Counted from the first letter of the stretch, positions 34,688 through 45,653 are shown. The stretch: DNA of 64,000 nucleotides from Microvirga terrae (GCF_013307435.2 NZ_CP102845.1:3532001-3596000); one strand, 5' to 3'. Notes: a model not told the origin generated them from the sequence alone. Made by a program: numbers and translations.

Positions 34688-35575
34688 TCAGACGATGGGC
34701 GGCTCGGTGCCGGCGGACGACGGCTTCACCAGCGGGTCGTTCTTGGCCAGCGGGTCTTTCTTGGCCACCGGGTCGTTCTTGGCATCGAGCCGCTCGAGCT
34801 TGCGATAGCGCACCACGCTGACCGGGATCAGCAGCAGGAACGCCACCGTGATCAGGCTGAGCATTTCCCACGGAAAGCTGACGAGGAGGCCGAACGCCGC
34901 CACGGACAGAACGAAGATCGGCAGCACCCACTGGCGCGGCACGTACTTGCCCATCGTCTTTCCCGAATAGGTCGGGATCGTCGACACCATGAGAAACGCA
35001 ATGCCCACAACGTAGACCAGGATGACCGGCCCGACGGACGAACCCTGGATGGGAACGCCGAGGAAGGAGAGGTAGAGCGGCAGAAGGGCGCTCATGGCGC
35101 CCATGGGAGCCGCCATGCCGACGAAGAAATTCTTCTTCCATTCGGGCCGGTTGGGATCGTCGATCATCACGTTGAACCGGGCCAGGCGCAGCGCCGCCGC
35201 GATGGCGAGCACGAGCGAACCGATCCAGCCCACCCGTCCGAGCTCGTGCAGGACGAAGCTGTAGAGGATCAGCGCCGGGGTGACGCCGAAGTTCAGGAAG
35301 TCTGCCAGGGAGTCGAGTTCGGCGCCGAACCGGGAGGTTCCCTTCAGAAGGCGGGCGATCCGCCCGTCGACGCCGTCCAGGAAGGCGGCCACGATCACCG
35401 CCACCACGGCCCTCTCGTATTGCCCGTCAAAGGCCAGCCGGATCGCCCAGAGCCCCAGGCAGAGGGCGATCAGGGTGATGATGTTGGGGGCGATCATCCG
35501 GAACGGAACCGGCTTGAAGAGGCGCTTGCGCGGCTCGTTCGGATCCGGGGCGAAGGGCGGGAAAAGGTCACTCAT
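34688..35575 (-). CDS. pssA: CDP-diacylglycerol-serine O-phosphatidyltransferase
   Basis: A 295-residue integral membrane enzyme. The CDP-alcohol phosphotransferase motif DG-x2-AR-x8-G-x3-D-x3-D is complete (Asp70 to Asp92). About eight membrane segments follow. It makes phosphatidylserine from CDP-diacylglycerol and serine, the first step to phosphatidylethanolamine; psd lies directly upstream on the same strand. The C-terminus holds a short lysine/aspartate/proline repeat (KNDPVAKKDPLAKNDPLVK) encoded by three 18-base tandem repeats. Confidence 0.93.
   Translation of the reverse strand: MSDLFPPFAPDPNEPRKRLFKPVPFRMIAPNIITLIALCLGLWAIRLAFDGQYERAVVAVIVAAFLDGVDGRIARLLKGTSRFGAELDSLADFLNFGVTPALILYSFVLHELGRVGWIGSLVLAIAAALRLARFNVMIDDPNRPEWKKNFFVGMAAPMGAMSALLPLYLSFLGVPIQGSSVGPVILVYVVGIAFLMVSTIPTYSGKTMGKYVPRQWVLPIFVLSVAAFGLLVSFPWEMLSLITVAFLLLIPVSVVRYRKLERLDAKNDPVAKKDPLAKNDPLVKPSSAGTEPPIV
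34730..34783. repeat. Three tandem 18-bp repeats inside the 3-prime end of pssA
   Basis: Three near-identical 18-base units, each of the form CAGCGGGTCGTTCTTGGC on the plus strand, start at 34730, 34748 and 34766. They encode three six-residue units of the PssA tail. The unit is a whole number of codons, so copy number can change without frameshift. Confidence 0.85.
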
Positions 35576-35583
35576 GGCAACAA

Positions 35584-35640
35584 CCTAGCGCATCGTACGG
35601 AAAAGTGGACCCGGTTTTCCCTTTTGAAGGATGCGCTCTT
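35584..35640. repeat. Degenerate copy of the GCGCATCGTGCGG repeat family
   Basis: TAGCGCATCGTACGGAAAAG begins at 35584 and continues with GTGGACCCGG; a GGATGCGCT arm follows at about 35629. It lies in the 240-base gap between psd and pssA and is related to the repeat near aapM and to the one near nadE. Confidence 0.6.
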
Positions 35641-35815
35641 CAAAAAGGCGATCGTCGGCTAAACCCCGAAAACGGCGTCCACTTTCGGGCTTGACGATGG
35701 CGGGGATCCAGCCCGAGCTCGGCCGTTTGCGAACCATGGGAGAAGCGCAGAATGCGGTCAACGGTTCCGTAAGGAAAGACCGCGGGAAGGAGGCCTTTCC
35801 CGCGGGCAAAAGGCG

Positions 35816-36517
35816 TCAGCCCACCCGGTACTGACGCGCGGGCTCGTTGGCGGTGAGGTCGGCCAGCACCGTCTCTCCGGCGACCGCCGTCTGGCCGAGG
35901 CCGACGAGCACCTGGGCGTCGAGCGGTACGAAGATGTCGAGACGGGAGCCGAAGCGGATCAGGCCGAAGCGCTCGCCGGTGCTCAGATGATCGCCGATCT
36001 TCACGAACGATACGATGCGCCGCGCCACGAGGCCGGCGATCTGGACCACGCCGATCTTGGTGCCGGCCGTCTCGATCACCAGGGCGTTGCGCTCGTTGTC
36101 CTCGCTCGCCTTGTCGAGCTCGGCATTGAGGAAGAGGCCCGGCGTGTAGAGGATCTGGGCAATCCGGCCGGTGACCGGAGAGCGGTTCACGTGGCAGTCG
36201 AACACGTTCATGAAGACCGAGATGCGGGTCATCGGCTCGGGCGGCAGGTCGAGCTCGGCCGGGGGCACAGCGGTGGTGATGAGATTCACTCGTCCGTCCG
36301 CCGGGGAGACCACCAAGCCTTCCCGGATCGGCGTCACCCGCGGAGGGTCGCGGAAGAAGTAGCAGACCCACACGGTCAGGATCGTCCCGATCCAGCCGAG
36401 CGGCGACCACAGCCACGCCAGCACGATCGTCGCAAACAGCGCGATCAGGATGAAGGGATAGCCCTCCTTGTGGATCGGCACGAAGATGCGGCGCATCGAT
36501 TCCAGGATATCGGTCAT
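35816..36517 (-). CDS. psd: Phosphatidylserine decarboxylase proenzyme (short, PSD-A type)
   Basis: A 233-residue enzyme. [11 protein letters not shown] carries the self-cleavage site Gly190-Ser191, where the serine becomes the pyruvoyl group; [13 protein letters not shown] (about 103-115) is the other family motif. Two N-terminal membrane helices (about 21-55) anchor it. It converts phosphatidylserine to phosphatidylethanolamine. The gene lies immediately before pssA on the same strand. Confidence 0.94.
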   Translation of the reverse strand: MTDILESMRRIFVPIHKEGYPFILIALFATIVLAWLWSPLGWIGTILTVWVCYFFRDPPRVTPIREGLVVSPADGRVNLITTAVPPAELDLPPEPMTRISVFMNVFDCHVNRSPVTGRIAQILYTPGLFLNAELDKASEDNERNALVIETAGTKIGVVQIAGLVARRIVSFVKIGDHLSTGERFGLIRFGSRLDIFVPLDAQVLVGLGQTAVAGETVLADLTANEPARQYRVG

Positions 36518-36571
36518 TCTTTCACAGCCTTGAGAAGGTTTGCCAGGGGATGGCAGGCGCAGACGCTTCCG

Positions 36572-38485
36572 TCAACCTGCCACGCTCTCGGGGCTGCGCT
36601 CCTCCTCCTCGGCCCGCTTGAGGGTCTCGCGCGCCTGATCCGCCTCGCGCTGGCGGTTCCACATGGCGGCATAGACCCCGCCGAGGGCCAGGAGGCTCCC
36701 ATGGTCGCCGCGCTCGACCACCCTGCCCTGATCGAGGACGATGATCTCGTCGGCCCCGATGACTGTGGACAACCGATGGGCGATCACCAGGGTGGTGCGC
36801 CCCCGGCTGACCCGGTCGAGAGCGTCCTGAATCTCCTTCTCGGTGAAGGTGTCGAGCGCCGAGGTCGCCTCGTCGAGGACCAGGATCGGAGGGCTTTTCA
36901 GGATCGTGCGGGCGATCGCCACCCGCTGCTTCTCGCCCCCTGACAGTTTCAGGCCGCGCTCGCCCACCGGCGTGTCGTAGCCCTCCGGCAGGAGTCCGAT
37001 GAACCGGTCGATCTGGGCAAGGCGCGCGGCCTCCCTCACTTCGTCCGGACTTGCATCCCAGCGGCCGTACTGGATGTTGTACCCGATGGTGTCGTTGAAC
37101 AGCACCGTGTCCTGGGGGACCATGCCGATGACCTTGCGCAGGGAGCCCTGCTGCACCTCGGCGATGTTCTGCCCGTCGATGAGGATGCGCCCGCTCGTGG
37201 GCTCGTAGAAGCGGAACAGCAGCCGTGAGATCGTCGACTTGCCGGCGCCGGACGGACCGACGATCGCCACCGTATGGCCGGCCGGAACCTCGAAGCTCAC
37301 GCCCTTGAGGATCGGGCGCTCGGGAATATAGGCGAAATGCACGTCCTCGAATCGAACGACGCCCTGCGCAACCTGGAGCGGCCTGGCGCCGGGCTTGTCC
37401 TGAATCTCGGGATTGCGCTCAATGATCGCGAACATGTCGTCGATATCGATCAGGGCCTGTTTGATCTCCCGGTAGAGCATGCCCATGAAGTTCAGCGGGA
37501 TATAGAGCTGCACCAGCATGGCGTTGACGAGCACGAAGCTGCCGATGGAGGCCCGCCCAGCCATGATGTCCCGGGCGGCCAGCACCATGACGATGGCCAT
37601 GCCGATGGAGAAGATCACCGCTTGGCCGGCGTTGAGCACCGCCAGCGACGTGTAAGTCTGGGTGGAGGCGCTCTCGAACTTCGCCATGGAACGATCGTAG
37701 CGGGCGGTCTCGCGCTGCTCGGCGCCGAAATACTTCACCGTCTCGTAGTTCAGGAGCGAGTCCACCGCCTTGGTGTTCGCATCCGTGTCCGAATCGTTCA
37801 TCTGCTTGCGGATCGAAATCCGCCACTGGGTCGCCTTGTAGGTATAGGCGAGGTAGACGACCACCATGACGAACACGACGGCGGAATAGAGCCAGTTGAA
37901 CTCCCAGGCGAGCAGTCCGAGAACCAGAACGAACTCGAGGATCGTCGGCACGAGGGTCAGAACCACGAGGCGCGACAGCTCCTCAATGCCCTCGCGGCCG
38001 CGCTCCAGCACGCGGGTCAGGCCGCCGGTCTTGCGTTCCAGATGGAAGCGCAGGGACAGGCGGTGCATGTGCTCGAAGGTCTGGAGCGCCAGGTTGCGGA
38101 CCGCGTGCATGGCGACCTTAGCGAAGAGGCCGTCGCGCATCTGGGTCAGGACCGCCATGAGGATGCGGGTAAGGCCGTAGATCGCGGTGAGCAGGATCGG
38201 CGCCTTCCAGAGCCAGGAGCCTGCCGTCGCGGCCGCCTCGGCTCCCTGGGCAGTGCCTCCCGTGGCCGCCACGAGCGCATCCGTGGCCCATTTAAAGGCG
38301 AACGGCGTCACCATGGTGACGCCCTTGGCTACCAGAAGCAGCCCGAAGGCGAGGAAGACGCGGCGCTGAAGGTCCGGCCGGCCGTGCGGCCAGAGATAGG
38401 GCCAGAGTTTCGTCCAGGTGGCCGCCAAGCCTTTGGGCTTTGGCGCAGCAGCGCTCGTCGTCGGGACGGCGGTGGAGGGAGGCAT
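36572..38485 (-). CDS. Atm1-type ABC exporter (heavy-metal/glutathione-conjugate class)
   Basis: A 637-residue half-transporter: six-helix membrane domain (about 40-345) and C-terminal ATPase. LNYETVKYFGAE (245-256) and the LYREIKQALIDIDDMF segment are signatures of the Atm1/HMT1 group. Walker A GPSGAGKS is at 410-417, signature LSGGEKQRV and Walker B ILVLDEATSALD follow. Bacterial members export glutathione-bound metals and sulfur compounds. ATG 38485 gives a normal length; an open frame runs 67 codons further without family character. Walker and signature motifs are intact. Confidence 0.9.
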   Translation of the reverse strand: MPPSTAVPTTSAAAPKPKGLAATWTKLWPYLWPHGRPDLQRRVFLAFGLLLVAKGVTMVTPFAFKWATDALVAATGGTAQGAEAAATAGSWLWKAPILLTAIYGLTRILMAVLTQMRDGLFAKVAMHAVRNLALQTFEHMHRLSLRFHLERKTGGLTRVLERGREGIEELSRLVVLTLVPTILEFVLVLGLLAWEFNWLYSAVVFVMVVVYLAYTYKATQWRISIRKQMNDSDTDANTKAVDSLLNYETVKYFGAEQRETARYDRSMAKFESASTQTYTSLAVLNAGQAVIFSIGMAIVMVLAARDIMAGRASIGSFVLVNAMLVQLYIPLNFMGMLYREIKQALIDIDDMFAIIERNPEIQDKPGARPLQVAQGVVRFEDVHFAYIPERPILKGVSFEVPAGHTVAIVGPSGAGKSTISRLLFRFYEPTSGRILIDGQNIAEVQQGSLRKVIGMVPQDTVLFNDTIGYNIQYGRWDASPDEVREAARLAQIDRFIGLLPEGYDTPVGERGLKLSGGEKQRVAIARTILKSPPILVLDEATSALDTFTEKEIQDALDRVSRGRTTLVIAHRLSTVIGADEIIVLDQGRVVERGDHGSLLALGGVYAAMWNRQREADQARETLKRAEEEERSPESVAG

Positions 38486-38641
38486 ACGCGAGAATCCAAT
38501 CGAGGTGTTAGGTCCCGATATAGGCGATTGGACGGGTGAATTCACCCCAAGTCTGTCATTGTTCCAGGTTTCAGCGGAGCACAGCGTTCCCGATGTCCCT
38601 CGATCGCTTGGAGACCGAGGAGGCCGGGCGATGGAACCCGG

Positions 38642-38735
38642 ACGTGATGCCCGGCCTCGTGCCGGCCATCTCGATCGGAAAGGCACTGAGCCTCAAGCAC
38701 GCGGGATCACCGGCCATGTGCCGGTGATGAGGTCG
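38642..38735. repeat. Bipartite palindromic element, copy 1
   Basis: Two inverted repeats: GATGCCCGGCCTCGTGCCGG region at the left and GATCACCGGCCATGTGCCGG at the right, about 94 bases in all. It lies between the Atm1-type gene and the LysM gene. See the other copies at 43460, 49642, 51554 and 53090. Confidence 0.75.
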
Positions 38736-38776
38736 CGGTGGATATCCGACCGATGAGCGGTCCGGCTCAATTGCTC

Positions 38777-40084
38777 TCAGTTGCTCTTGGGAGCCTGATC
38801 GCCCGGCAGCACGAAGACCTGACCGGGATAGATCAGGTCTGGATTGCGGATCTGCTCCTGGTTCGCGCCGTAGATCACCGTGTAGCGAAGACCCTTGCCG
38901 TAGATCCGCTGGCTGATCCGCCAGAGATTGTCGCCACGCGACACGATGGTGGTGTTGATGTTGGGGATGACCACCGACCCGACGCTGGCCATCTGTCCTT
39001 CCGGCAGAGCGGAGGCCACCTCCCGGGAAGCAGGGGCCGACGAGCCTGCGGACGGCGACGATCCGGCAGTCTGCGGCTGAGCCGACGCGACCTGGACCGG
39101 CACGTTGAAGCCCACCTCGGCGCGGGAGCGAACCTGCCCCGAGACCGGGTCCACGTCATCGAGGCGGATCCGGTAGTCGCCCGGCCTTACGCCGCTCCCG
39201 ATCGAGAACGACACCTTGCCGTCGCCGCCTGCCCCGCCCGGCGCGATGAGGCTCTCGTTGAGATAGAGGCGCACGGTCGCCCCCGGGGCAGACAGGCCGG
39301 ACACGAAGAGCTTCCCCTCCTCGGCCTCGACGGTCACGATCTTGATCTCCGGCCGCGGGGCCGGTTGGGCGGGCTGCCCAGGAGCGGCTGGCGGCGGGGA
39401 CACCGTCGGCGCGAGGCCGGCCTGCTGCTGTGCGGCCGGCGGAGGCGCGACCGGCTGGGTGTCAGCCGTCTTGGTGTCGGATTTCGGCTCCTCGGCCACC
39501 TTGGCCGGCGGCTCGGGGTTCGACAGCACCACCGTCGGCTGGTCCGGAGCCGTCAGGGTCACGAGGGGCCGCGTCTTGGCATCGGAGATGACAACCGTGA
39601 CGCTCTGCGCCGAGCGCTGGCGGGTTCCATCCGGCGCAATGGATTGCAGCGCGACAAGATGGGAGCCGGGCGGCAGGGGCGGAGGCACGATGGCGAACAG
39701 GCCCGAGGCATCGGCCGCGGCACGGGCATGGACCTGATCGCCTCTCAGCAATTCGATCGTCGCCCCGGGAGCGGCGCGGCCGGCGATCACGCTCTCGCCG
39801 TCCGGTTCGACCCGCACGAGGTCGAAGGATGGCGCGATGGGCGTGTCCTTGGGCTTTGCCGCGGGAGCCTCGCTGGAAGCGGCCGGCTTGGCGGCTGCTT
39901 GCTGGCCCGGCCCTGGCGCGCCAGGCGTGGGAGTCTGGGCCGTTTGAGCGGGCGCGGCATTCTGGGAGGCTTCCGGCTTGCCGGACCAGGACCAGTAAAG
40001 CACCCCGAGAAGGACTGCGACAACGGCTGCAGCAGCGGCGCCAAGCAACGCGATTGTACCTTTTATTTCCCTCGGATCCGCCAT
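38777..40084 (-). CDS. LysM domain-containing membrane-anchored protein
   Basis: A 435-residue protein with one N-terminal membrane segment (about 10-32), a long proline/alanine-rich linker, two beta-rich Ig-like stretches (about 85-170 and 245-330) and a C-terminal LysM domain (about 383-432: VSRGDNLWRISQRIYG, then NPDLIYPGQVFVLP). It probably reaches through the periplasm and binds peptidoglycan. Related proteins are common in Hyphomicrobiales. Divergent from the LOG gene. Confidence 0.88.
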   Translation of the reverse strand: MADPREIKGTIALLGAAAAAVVAVLLGVLYWSWSGKPEASQNAAPAQTAQTPTPGAPGPGQQAAAKPAASSEAPAAKPKDTPIAPSFDLVRVEPDGESVIAGRAAPGATIELLRGDQVHARAAADASGLFAIVPPPLPPGSHLVALQSIAPDGTRQRSAQSVTVVISDAKTRPLVTLTAPDQPTVVLSNPEPPAKVAEEPKSDTKTADTQPVAPPPAAQQQAGLAPTVSPPPAAPGQPAQPAPRPEIKIVTVEAEEGKLFVSGLSAPGATVRLYLNESLIAPGGAGGDGKVSFSIGSGVRPGDYRIRLDDVDPVSGQVRSRAEVGFNVPVQVASAQPQTAGSSPSAGSSAPASREVASALPEGQMASVGSVVIPNINTTIVSRGDNLWRISQRIYGKGLRYTVIYGANQEQIRNPDLIYPGQVFVLPGDQAPKSN

Positions 40085-40162
40085 GGTCTTTTCTCGAACG
40101 CGGCACTTTCGTGCATTTAAACCGTTTATCTTTCAAAAGGCTACGGCCATAAAGGACAATTA

Positions 40163-40822
40163 ATGCTCTACGACGACTCAGCGCGGGAGGCTCCCCGCCT
40201 CCCCGAAATGCCCATGTCATCCAACAGACCGATCAAATCCATCTGCGTTTATTGCGGCTCCGGCTTCGGGGACGATCCCGTTTTCGCTGAGAATGCGGCG
40301 TTATTGGGCCGCCTCATGGCCGAACGAGAGATCAATCTCGTCTATGGCGGCGGCAATGTGGGCCTCATGGGCACTGTCGCCCAGTCCGTGCTCGATCACG
40401 GCGGTTATGTCACAGGGATCATCCCAGACTTTCTGAAATCCCGCGAGAAGCTCCTCGACGACGTGCAGGAAACCATCGTCGTTCCCGACATGCACACCCG
40501 CAAGCGCCTGATGTTCGAGAAAGCCGACGCTTTCGTGGCTTTGCCCGGCGGCATCGGGACCCTGGAGGAACTGGTCGAACAGATGACCTGGTCGCAGCTC
40601 GGCCGGCACACCAAACCGATCCTGATGCTGAGCACCAAGGGCTTCTGGAAGCCGCTTCTCACCCTGATCGCCCATATGCGCGAACAGGGCTTCATCCGCC
40701 CTGGCCTGGAGCTCAACTACCTCGTGGCGGAACGGGTCGAGGAGGTCATCCCCATGGTCGAGGATGCGGCCCGGCGGATCGGAATCGTCAGTAACGAAGA
40801 GGCGATCGAAAGCCAGTTCTAG
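40163..40822 (+). CDS. LOG family protein (TIGR00730-type nucleotide phosphoribohydrolase)
   Basis: A 219-residue Rossmann-fold protein with ICVYCGSGFGDDP (28-40), YGGGNVGLMG (61-70) and the catalytic PGGIGTLEE (128-136). Members of the LOG group cleave cytokinin riboside monophosphates or other nucleotides. ATG 40163 has AAGGA six bases upstream; a later ATG at 40208 lacks one. No cytokinin genes are nearby, so a general nucleotide role is likely. Confidence 0.88.
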   Translation: MLYDDSAREAPRLPEMPMSSNRPIKSICVYCGSGFGDDPVFAENAALLGRLMAEREINLVYGGGNVGLMGTVAQSVLDHGGYVTGIIPDFLKSREKLLDDVQETIVVPDMHTRKRLMFEKADAFVALPGGIGTLEELVEQMTWSQLGRHTKPILMLSTKGFWKPLLTLIAHMREQGFIRPGLELNYLVAERVEEVIPMVEDAARRIGIVSNEEAIESQF

Positions 40823-40831
40823 GTCAGAGCC

Positions 40832-41281
40832 TCAGCCTGTACGGGACAGCACGAGCCCGCCCAGGATCATGCCTGCCGCCACCAGCCGCTGCCACGTGAT
40901 CGCCTGCACGGGGAGGCCGAAGGCTCCCACCGCGTCCAGGATCAGCGCGGCGGCCACCTGGCCGAAGACCAGGGCCGCCACGGTGCTGACCACGCCGAGC
41001 TGCGGCACGCCCCAGATCACGACGGCCACATAGAAAGCCCCGAGAACCCCACCAAGCCAGGACCACCAGGGAGCCGAGCCCGCGGCGCTGCCCGAGGGCC
41101 ACGCCCCGCGGAAGGCACTGATCGCCGCCAGGACGACGAAGCCGATCCCGAACGAGATGCAGGCCGCAAGCACCGGATCGCCGAGGGCCTTCGCCAGGGC
41201 CGCGTTGATCGGCGCCTGGGACGCGAGGAACACGCCGCCCAGGAGGATTCCCAAGAGCGGCAGCAGGATCGAAACGTTCAT
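40832..41281 (-). CDS. DMT family transporter, DUF606/YdcZ type
   Basis: A 149-residue membrane protein with five hydrophobic segments; the start LLPLLGILLGGVFLASQAPINAAL and the C-terminal ITWQRLVAAGMILGGLVLS are typical of the five-helix YdcZ group, which may pair with itself or a partner. Substrate unknown. Lies between LOG and citramalate synthase, same strand as the latter. Confidence 0.85.
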   Translation of the reverse strand: MNVSILLPLLGILLGGVFLASQAPINAALAKALGDPVLAACISFGIGFVVLAAISAFRGAWPSGSAAGSAPWWSWLGGVLGAFYVAVVIWGVPQLGVVSTVAALVFGQVAAALILDAVGAFGLPVQAITWQRLVAAGMILGGLVLSRTG

Positions 41282-41318
41282 GAGGGTGCCTGCGCGCAGA
41301 AGAGCGTGGCGATCGAAT

Positions 41319-42914
41319 CTAGAGCGACGCGCCCGCCTTCAACAGCTTGTAGACCATCGAATCCGTCAGGGCCTGGAACGATGCGTCGATGATGTTGGGG
41401 GACACTCCGATGGTGGTCCAGCGCTCGCCCGAACCATCCGTGAACTCGATCAGCACGCGGGTGACGGCATCCGAGCCGCCCTGGTAGATGCGGACCTTGT
41501 AGTCCACCAGTTCCAAGTCCTGGATCAGGTTCTGGTACTTGCCGAGATCCTTGCGCAGGGCGACGTCCAGCGCGTTCACCGGACCGTTGCCCTCCGCGGC
41601 GGAGATCAGCACCTCGTCGCCCACGCGCACCTTCACGATGGCCTCCGAGGCGGTGACGAGTTCGCCGACCGCGTTGAAGCGGCGCTCCACGTTGACGGAG
41701 AAGCGCTCCACGTCGAAGAAGGCCGGCACCTCGCCCAGCATGCGCTTGACCAGCACGTAGAACGACGCGTCCGCGCCTTCGAACGCGAAGCCCTGCGCCT
41801 CCTTGCGCTTCACCTCGTCGAGCACCCGTGCGATCCGCGCATCGCCCCTTTCGAGCGCGAAGCCGCAGCGCTTCAGCTCGGCCAGAATGTTCGACTGCCC
41901 GCCCTGGTCGGAGACGAGAAGCCTGCGCGCGTTTCCGACGACTTCCGGCTCGACATGCTCATAGGTGCGGGGATCCTTCAGCACCGCGGAGGCGTGGATG
42001 CCAGCCTTCGTAGCGAAGGCGCTCGCCCCCACGAAGGGTGCATGGCGGTTCGGCTGCCGGTTGAGGATCTCGTCCACCTGCCGTGACACATGGGTCAGCT
42101 GGCCCAGCGCGTCGTCCGTCACGCCGAGATCGAAGCGGGCCGCATAGCCGTCCTTCAGCTTCAGGGCGCCGATGAGCGTGATCAGATTGGCGTTGCCGCA
42201 GCGCTCGCCGAGCCCGTTGAGCGTGCCCTGGATCTGACGGGCGCCGGCTTCCACGGCCGCGAGCGAGTTGGCGACCGCACAGCCGCAATCGTCATGGGCA
42301 TGGATGCCGAGATGCCGGCCCGGCACGACCTTGGAGACCGCCGTGACGATCTCCGTCACCTCGTGAGGAAGGGTGCCGCCGTTGGTGTCGCAGAGCACGA
42401 TCCACCGCGCGCCGGCCTCGTAGGCGGTCTTCACGCAGGAGAGCGCATAATCCGGGTTAGCCTTGTAGCCGTCGAAGAAGTGCTCGCAGTCGACGAGCAC
42501 CTCGCGGCCTTTCGCGCGGGCGGCCTCGACGCTCTCATGGATGCCCGCGAGGTTCTCCTCCGGGGTGGTCTCGAGCGCCACCCGCACATGGTAGTCCCAC
42601 GACTTGGCCACGAAGCAGATCGCGTCCGCCTCGGCCTCGAGCAGCGCCGCAACACCCGGATCGTTCGACGCGGAACGCCCCGCACGCTTCGTCATGCCGA
42701 ATGCGGTGAACTTGGCGTTCTTCGTGCGCTTCTCGGCGAAGAACGCGGTATCGAGCGGGTTCGCGCCCGGATAGCCGCCTTCCACGTAGTCGATGCCGAG
42801 CCTGTCGAGGAGCGTGGCGATCGCCTTCTTGTCCTCGAGGGAGAAGTCCACGCCGGTCGTCTGTGCCCCGTCGCGCAGGGTGGTGTCGAAGAGGGTGATG
42901 CGCTCGCGGCTCAT
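41319..42914 (-). CDS. cimA: Citramalate synthase
   Basis: A 531-residue enzyme of the LeuA-like family: ITLFDTTLRDGAQTTGVDFS at the N-terminus, HAHDDCGCAVANSLAAVEAG for metal and substrate binding, QGTLNGLGERCGNANL, and the C-terminal LeuA regulatory domain (about 400-520) with EGNGPVNALDVALRKDL. It condenses acetyl-CoA with pyruvate to (R)-citramalate, opening the threonine-independent route to isoleucine. ATG 42914 overlaps the stop of the acetyltransferase gene. Confidence 0.9.
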   Translation of the reverse strand: MSRERITLFDTTLRDGAQTTGVDFSLEDKKAIATLLDRLGIDYVEGGYPGANPLDTAFFAEKRTKNAKFTAFGMTKRAGRSASNDPGVAALLEAEADAICFVAKSWDYHVRVALETTPEENLAGIHESVEAARAKGREVLVDCEHFFDGYKANPDYALSCVKTAYEAGARWIVLCDTNGGTLPHEVTEIVTAVSKVVPGRHLGIHAHDDCGCAVANSLAAVEAGARQIQGTLNGLGERCGNANLITLIGALKLKDGYAARFDLGVTDDALGQLTHVSRQVDEILNRQPNRHAPFVGASAFATKAGIHASAVLKDPRTYEHVEPEVVGNARRLLVSDQGGQSNILAELKRCGFALERGDARIARVLDEVKRKEAQGFAFEGADASFYVLVKRMLGEVPAFFDVERFSVNVERRFNAVGELVTASEAIVKVRVGDEVLISAAEGNGPVNALDVALRKDLGKYQNLIQDLELVDYKVRIYQGGSDAVTRVLIEFTDGSGERWTTIGVSPNIIDASFQALTDSMVYKLLKAGASL

Positions 42915-43420
42915 GACGACAACTTCCTGTCTTCCTGGGGCGTCAGACGCTTTTCCATGGTGGTGGTGCCGAGCCATTCGTCGCCGAGCGGCATGGTATT
43001 GCGACGCTGCGGCTGGAAGCCGTGCTTCTGGAAGAAGGGCAGCGCATTGTCGCTGACCTCCGCCTCGAGGCGGGCAGCGCCGCGCGCGCCGGCGAGCTTC
43101 TCGACGGCGTCGTAGAGCATCGTGCCGATCCCCTGGCCGGCGGCCGCGGGATGCACGTAGAACAGATCGATCAGCTCGTTGTCCTTCAGCGCGATGAAGC
43201 CCACCGGAGAGCCTTCGACGGTGGCGATCAGGGTCAGGCTCTTCGTGAGCCTCTCGGCGAAGGAATCGTCCTCGGCGCGAGCGATCCAGGCCTCCTGCTG
43301 GCTCTCGCTGTAATCCTCGCCCGTCAGTTCGGCGATGCTCTCCTCGTAGATGTCGACGAGGAGCGGCAGATCCGCCGGCAGGAAGGGCCGGAGCCCCGGT
43401 TTCGGCAAGGCCTGTCCCAT
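42911..43420 (-). CDS. GNAT family N-acetyltransferase
   Basis: A 169-residue protein with the acetyl-CoA loop AAAGQGIGTMLYDA (about 93-106), FYVHP ahead of it and ALPFFQKHGF in the last motif, all typical of GNAT enzymes. ATG 43420 is used; the frame is open further upstream over a repeat element and is not coding there. Its TGA shares bases with the cimA ATG, so the two are coupled, though no functional link is known. Confidence 0.85.
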   Translation of the reverse strand: MGQALPKPGLRPFLPADLPLLVDIYEESIAELTGEDYSESQQEAWIARAEDDSFAERLTKSLTLIATVEGSPVGFIALKDNELIDLFYVHPAAAGQGIGTMLYDAVEKLAGARGAARLEAEVSDNALPFFQKHGFQPQRRNTMPLGDEWLGTTTMEKRLTPQEDRKLSS

Positions 43421-43459
43421 CAGCGTCTCTCTCTTGGTCGCGCACATCGCTTCGCATCC

Positions 43460-43550
43460 GTCGTCACCGGTCCTGTGCCGGTGATCCCGATCCCGAGGGG
43501 CGCGGCGCCTCAATGCAGCGGGATGGCCGGGACGATCCGGACCATGACGG
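43460..43550. repeat. Bipartite palindromic element, copy 2
   Basis: Left arm CGTCACCGGTCCTGTGCCGG with GTGATCCCGATC, right arm GGGATGGCCGGGACGATCCGG ending CATGACGG, total about 91 bases. Lies between cysS and the acetyltransferase gene, upstream of the latter on the minus strand. Confidence 0.8.
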
Positions 43551-43566
43551 GGAGAGACATCGTCCC

Positions 43567-45036
<1,470 letters not shown>

Positions 45037-45329
45037 GAAACCAAATCCCTGTCAGGCCGCAGGCCGGAGGGTGGTTTCGATCTTGGAATGAGAACGAGAC
45101 GGCTCCAGCCAGCGAAATGCGCTAGCCGCAAATAATCCCGGAAATGAGGACCGTTGCCGTGTTCATGAAGCCATCAATGCCGATTCAGCCCTGGGACGTC
45201 AAGGTTTCCCATTTGGTAAGCATGTTTTATTTGCAGGGCCGCATGAAACGCGTTCCGGCCAAGCGCGTTAGAGCTTTGTTCACGCACACTCGTGGCATAA
45301 TAGCCCGAGTTCAACAAAAGAGGTCTTCG

Positions 45330-45653
45330 ATGCGCCGCGCATTCGCCATGCTCGGAATGGGTACTGTCGTGTTTTTTGCAGCCGCGTCCTTGACGCTGCT
45401 CCCCAACGGATCCCAGGCCTCTTCGACCGAAGCAACCTTCATGGTACCCGCCGCCGACGGCTATGGCGTTGCCGAGTGCCTCATCACAAACCAGGCATGT
45501 GGCCAAGTTGTGGCGAATGCCTGGTGCGAGGCCCACGGCTACGCGAAAGCCGTCTCCTACCGGCAGATCACCCCGGATGAGGTCACCGGCAACATCCAGA
45601 AGGCCTCCCTCGGACCCAAGGAGCCGCCGGTCTCCGTGACCTGCTCGAACTGA
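45330..45653 (+). CDS. Secreted small protein, 107 residues, four cysteines
   Basis: A signal peptide (residues 1-31) precedes a short mature chain with cysteines in VAECLITNQACGQVVANAWCEAHG and VTCSN, probably two disulfides. The pattern is shared by small secreted proteins of Hyphomicrobiales; no activity is known. ATG 45330 has AGAGG six bases upstream; the frame is open to 45144 but that part lacks a signal for initiation. Convergent with the LysR gene. Confidence 0.72.
   Translation: MRRAFAMLGMGTVVFFAAASLTLLPNGSQASSTEATFMVPAADGYGVAECLITNQACGQVVANAWCEAHGYAKAVSYRQITPDEVTGNIQKASLGPKEPPVSVTCSN

Noticed and set aside
36943..38539. Long plus-strand open frames opposite the Atm1-type exporter gene
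   Set aside because: The minus strand encodes a complete ABC exporter with all motifs; the opposite frames are His/Asp/Glu-rich reverse-complement artefacts.
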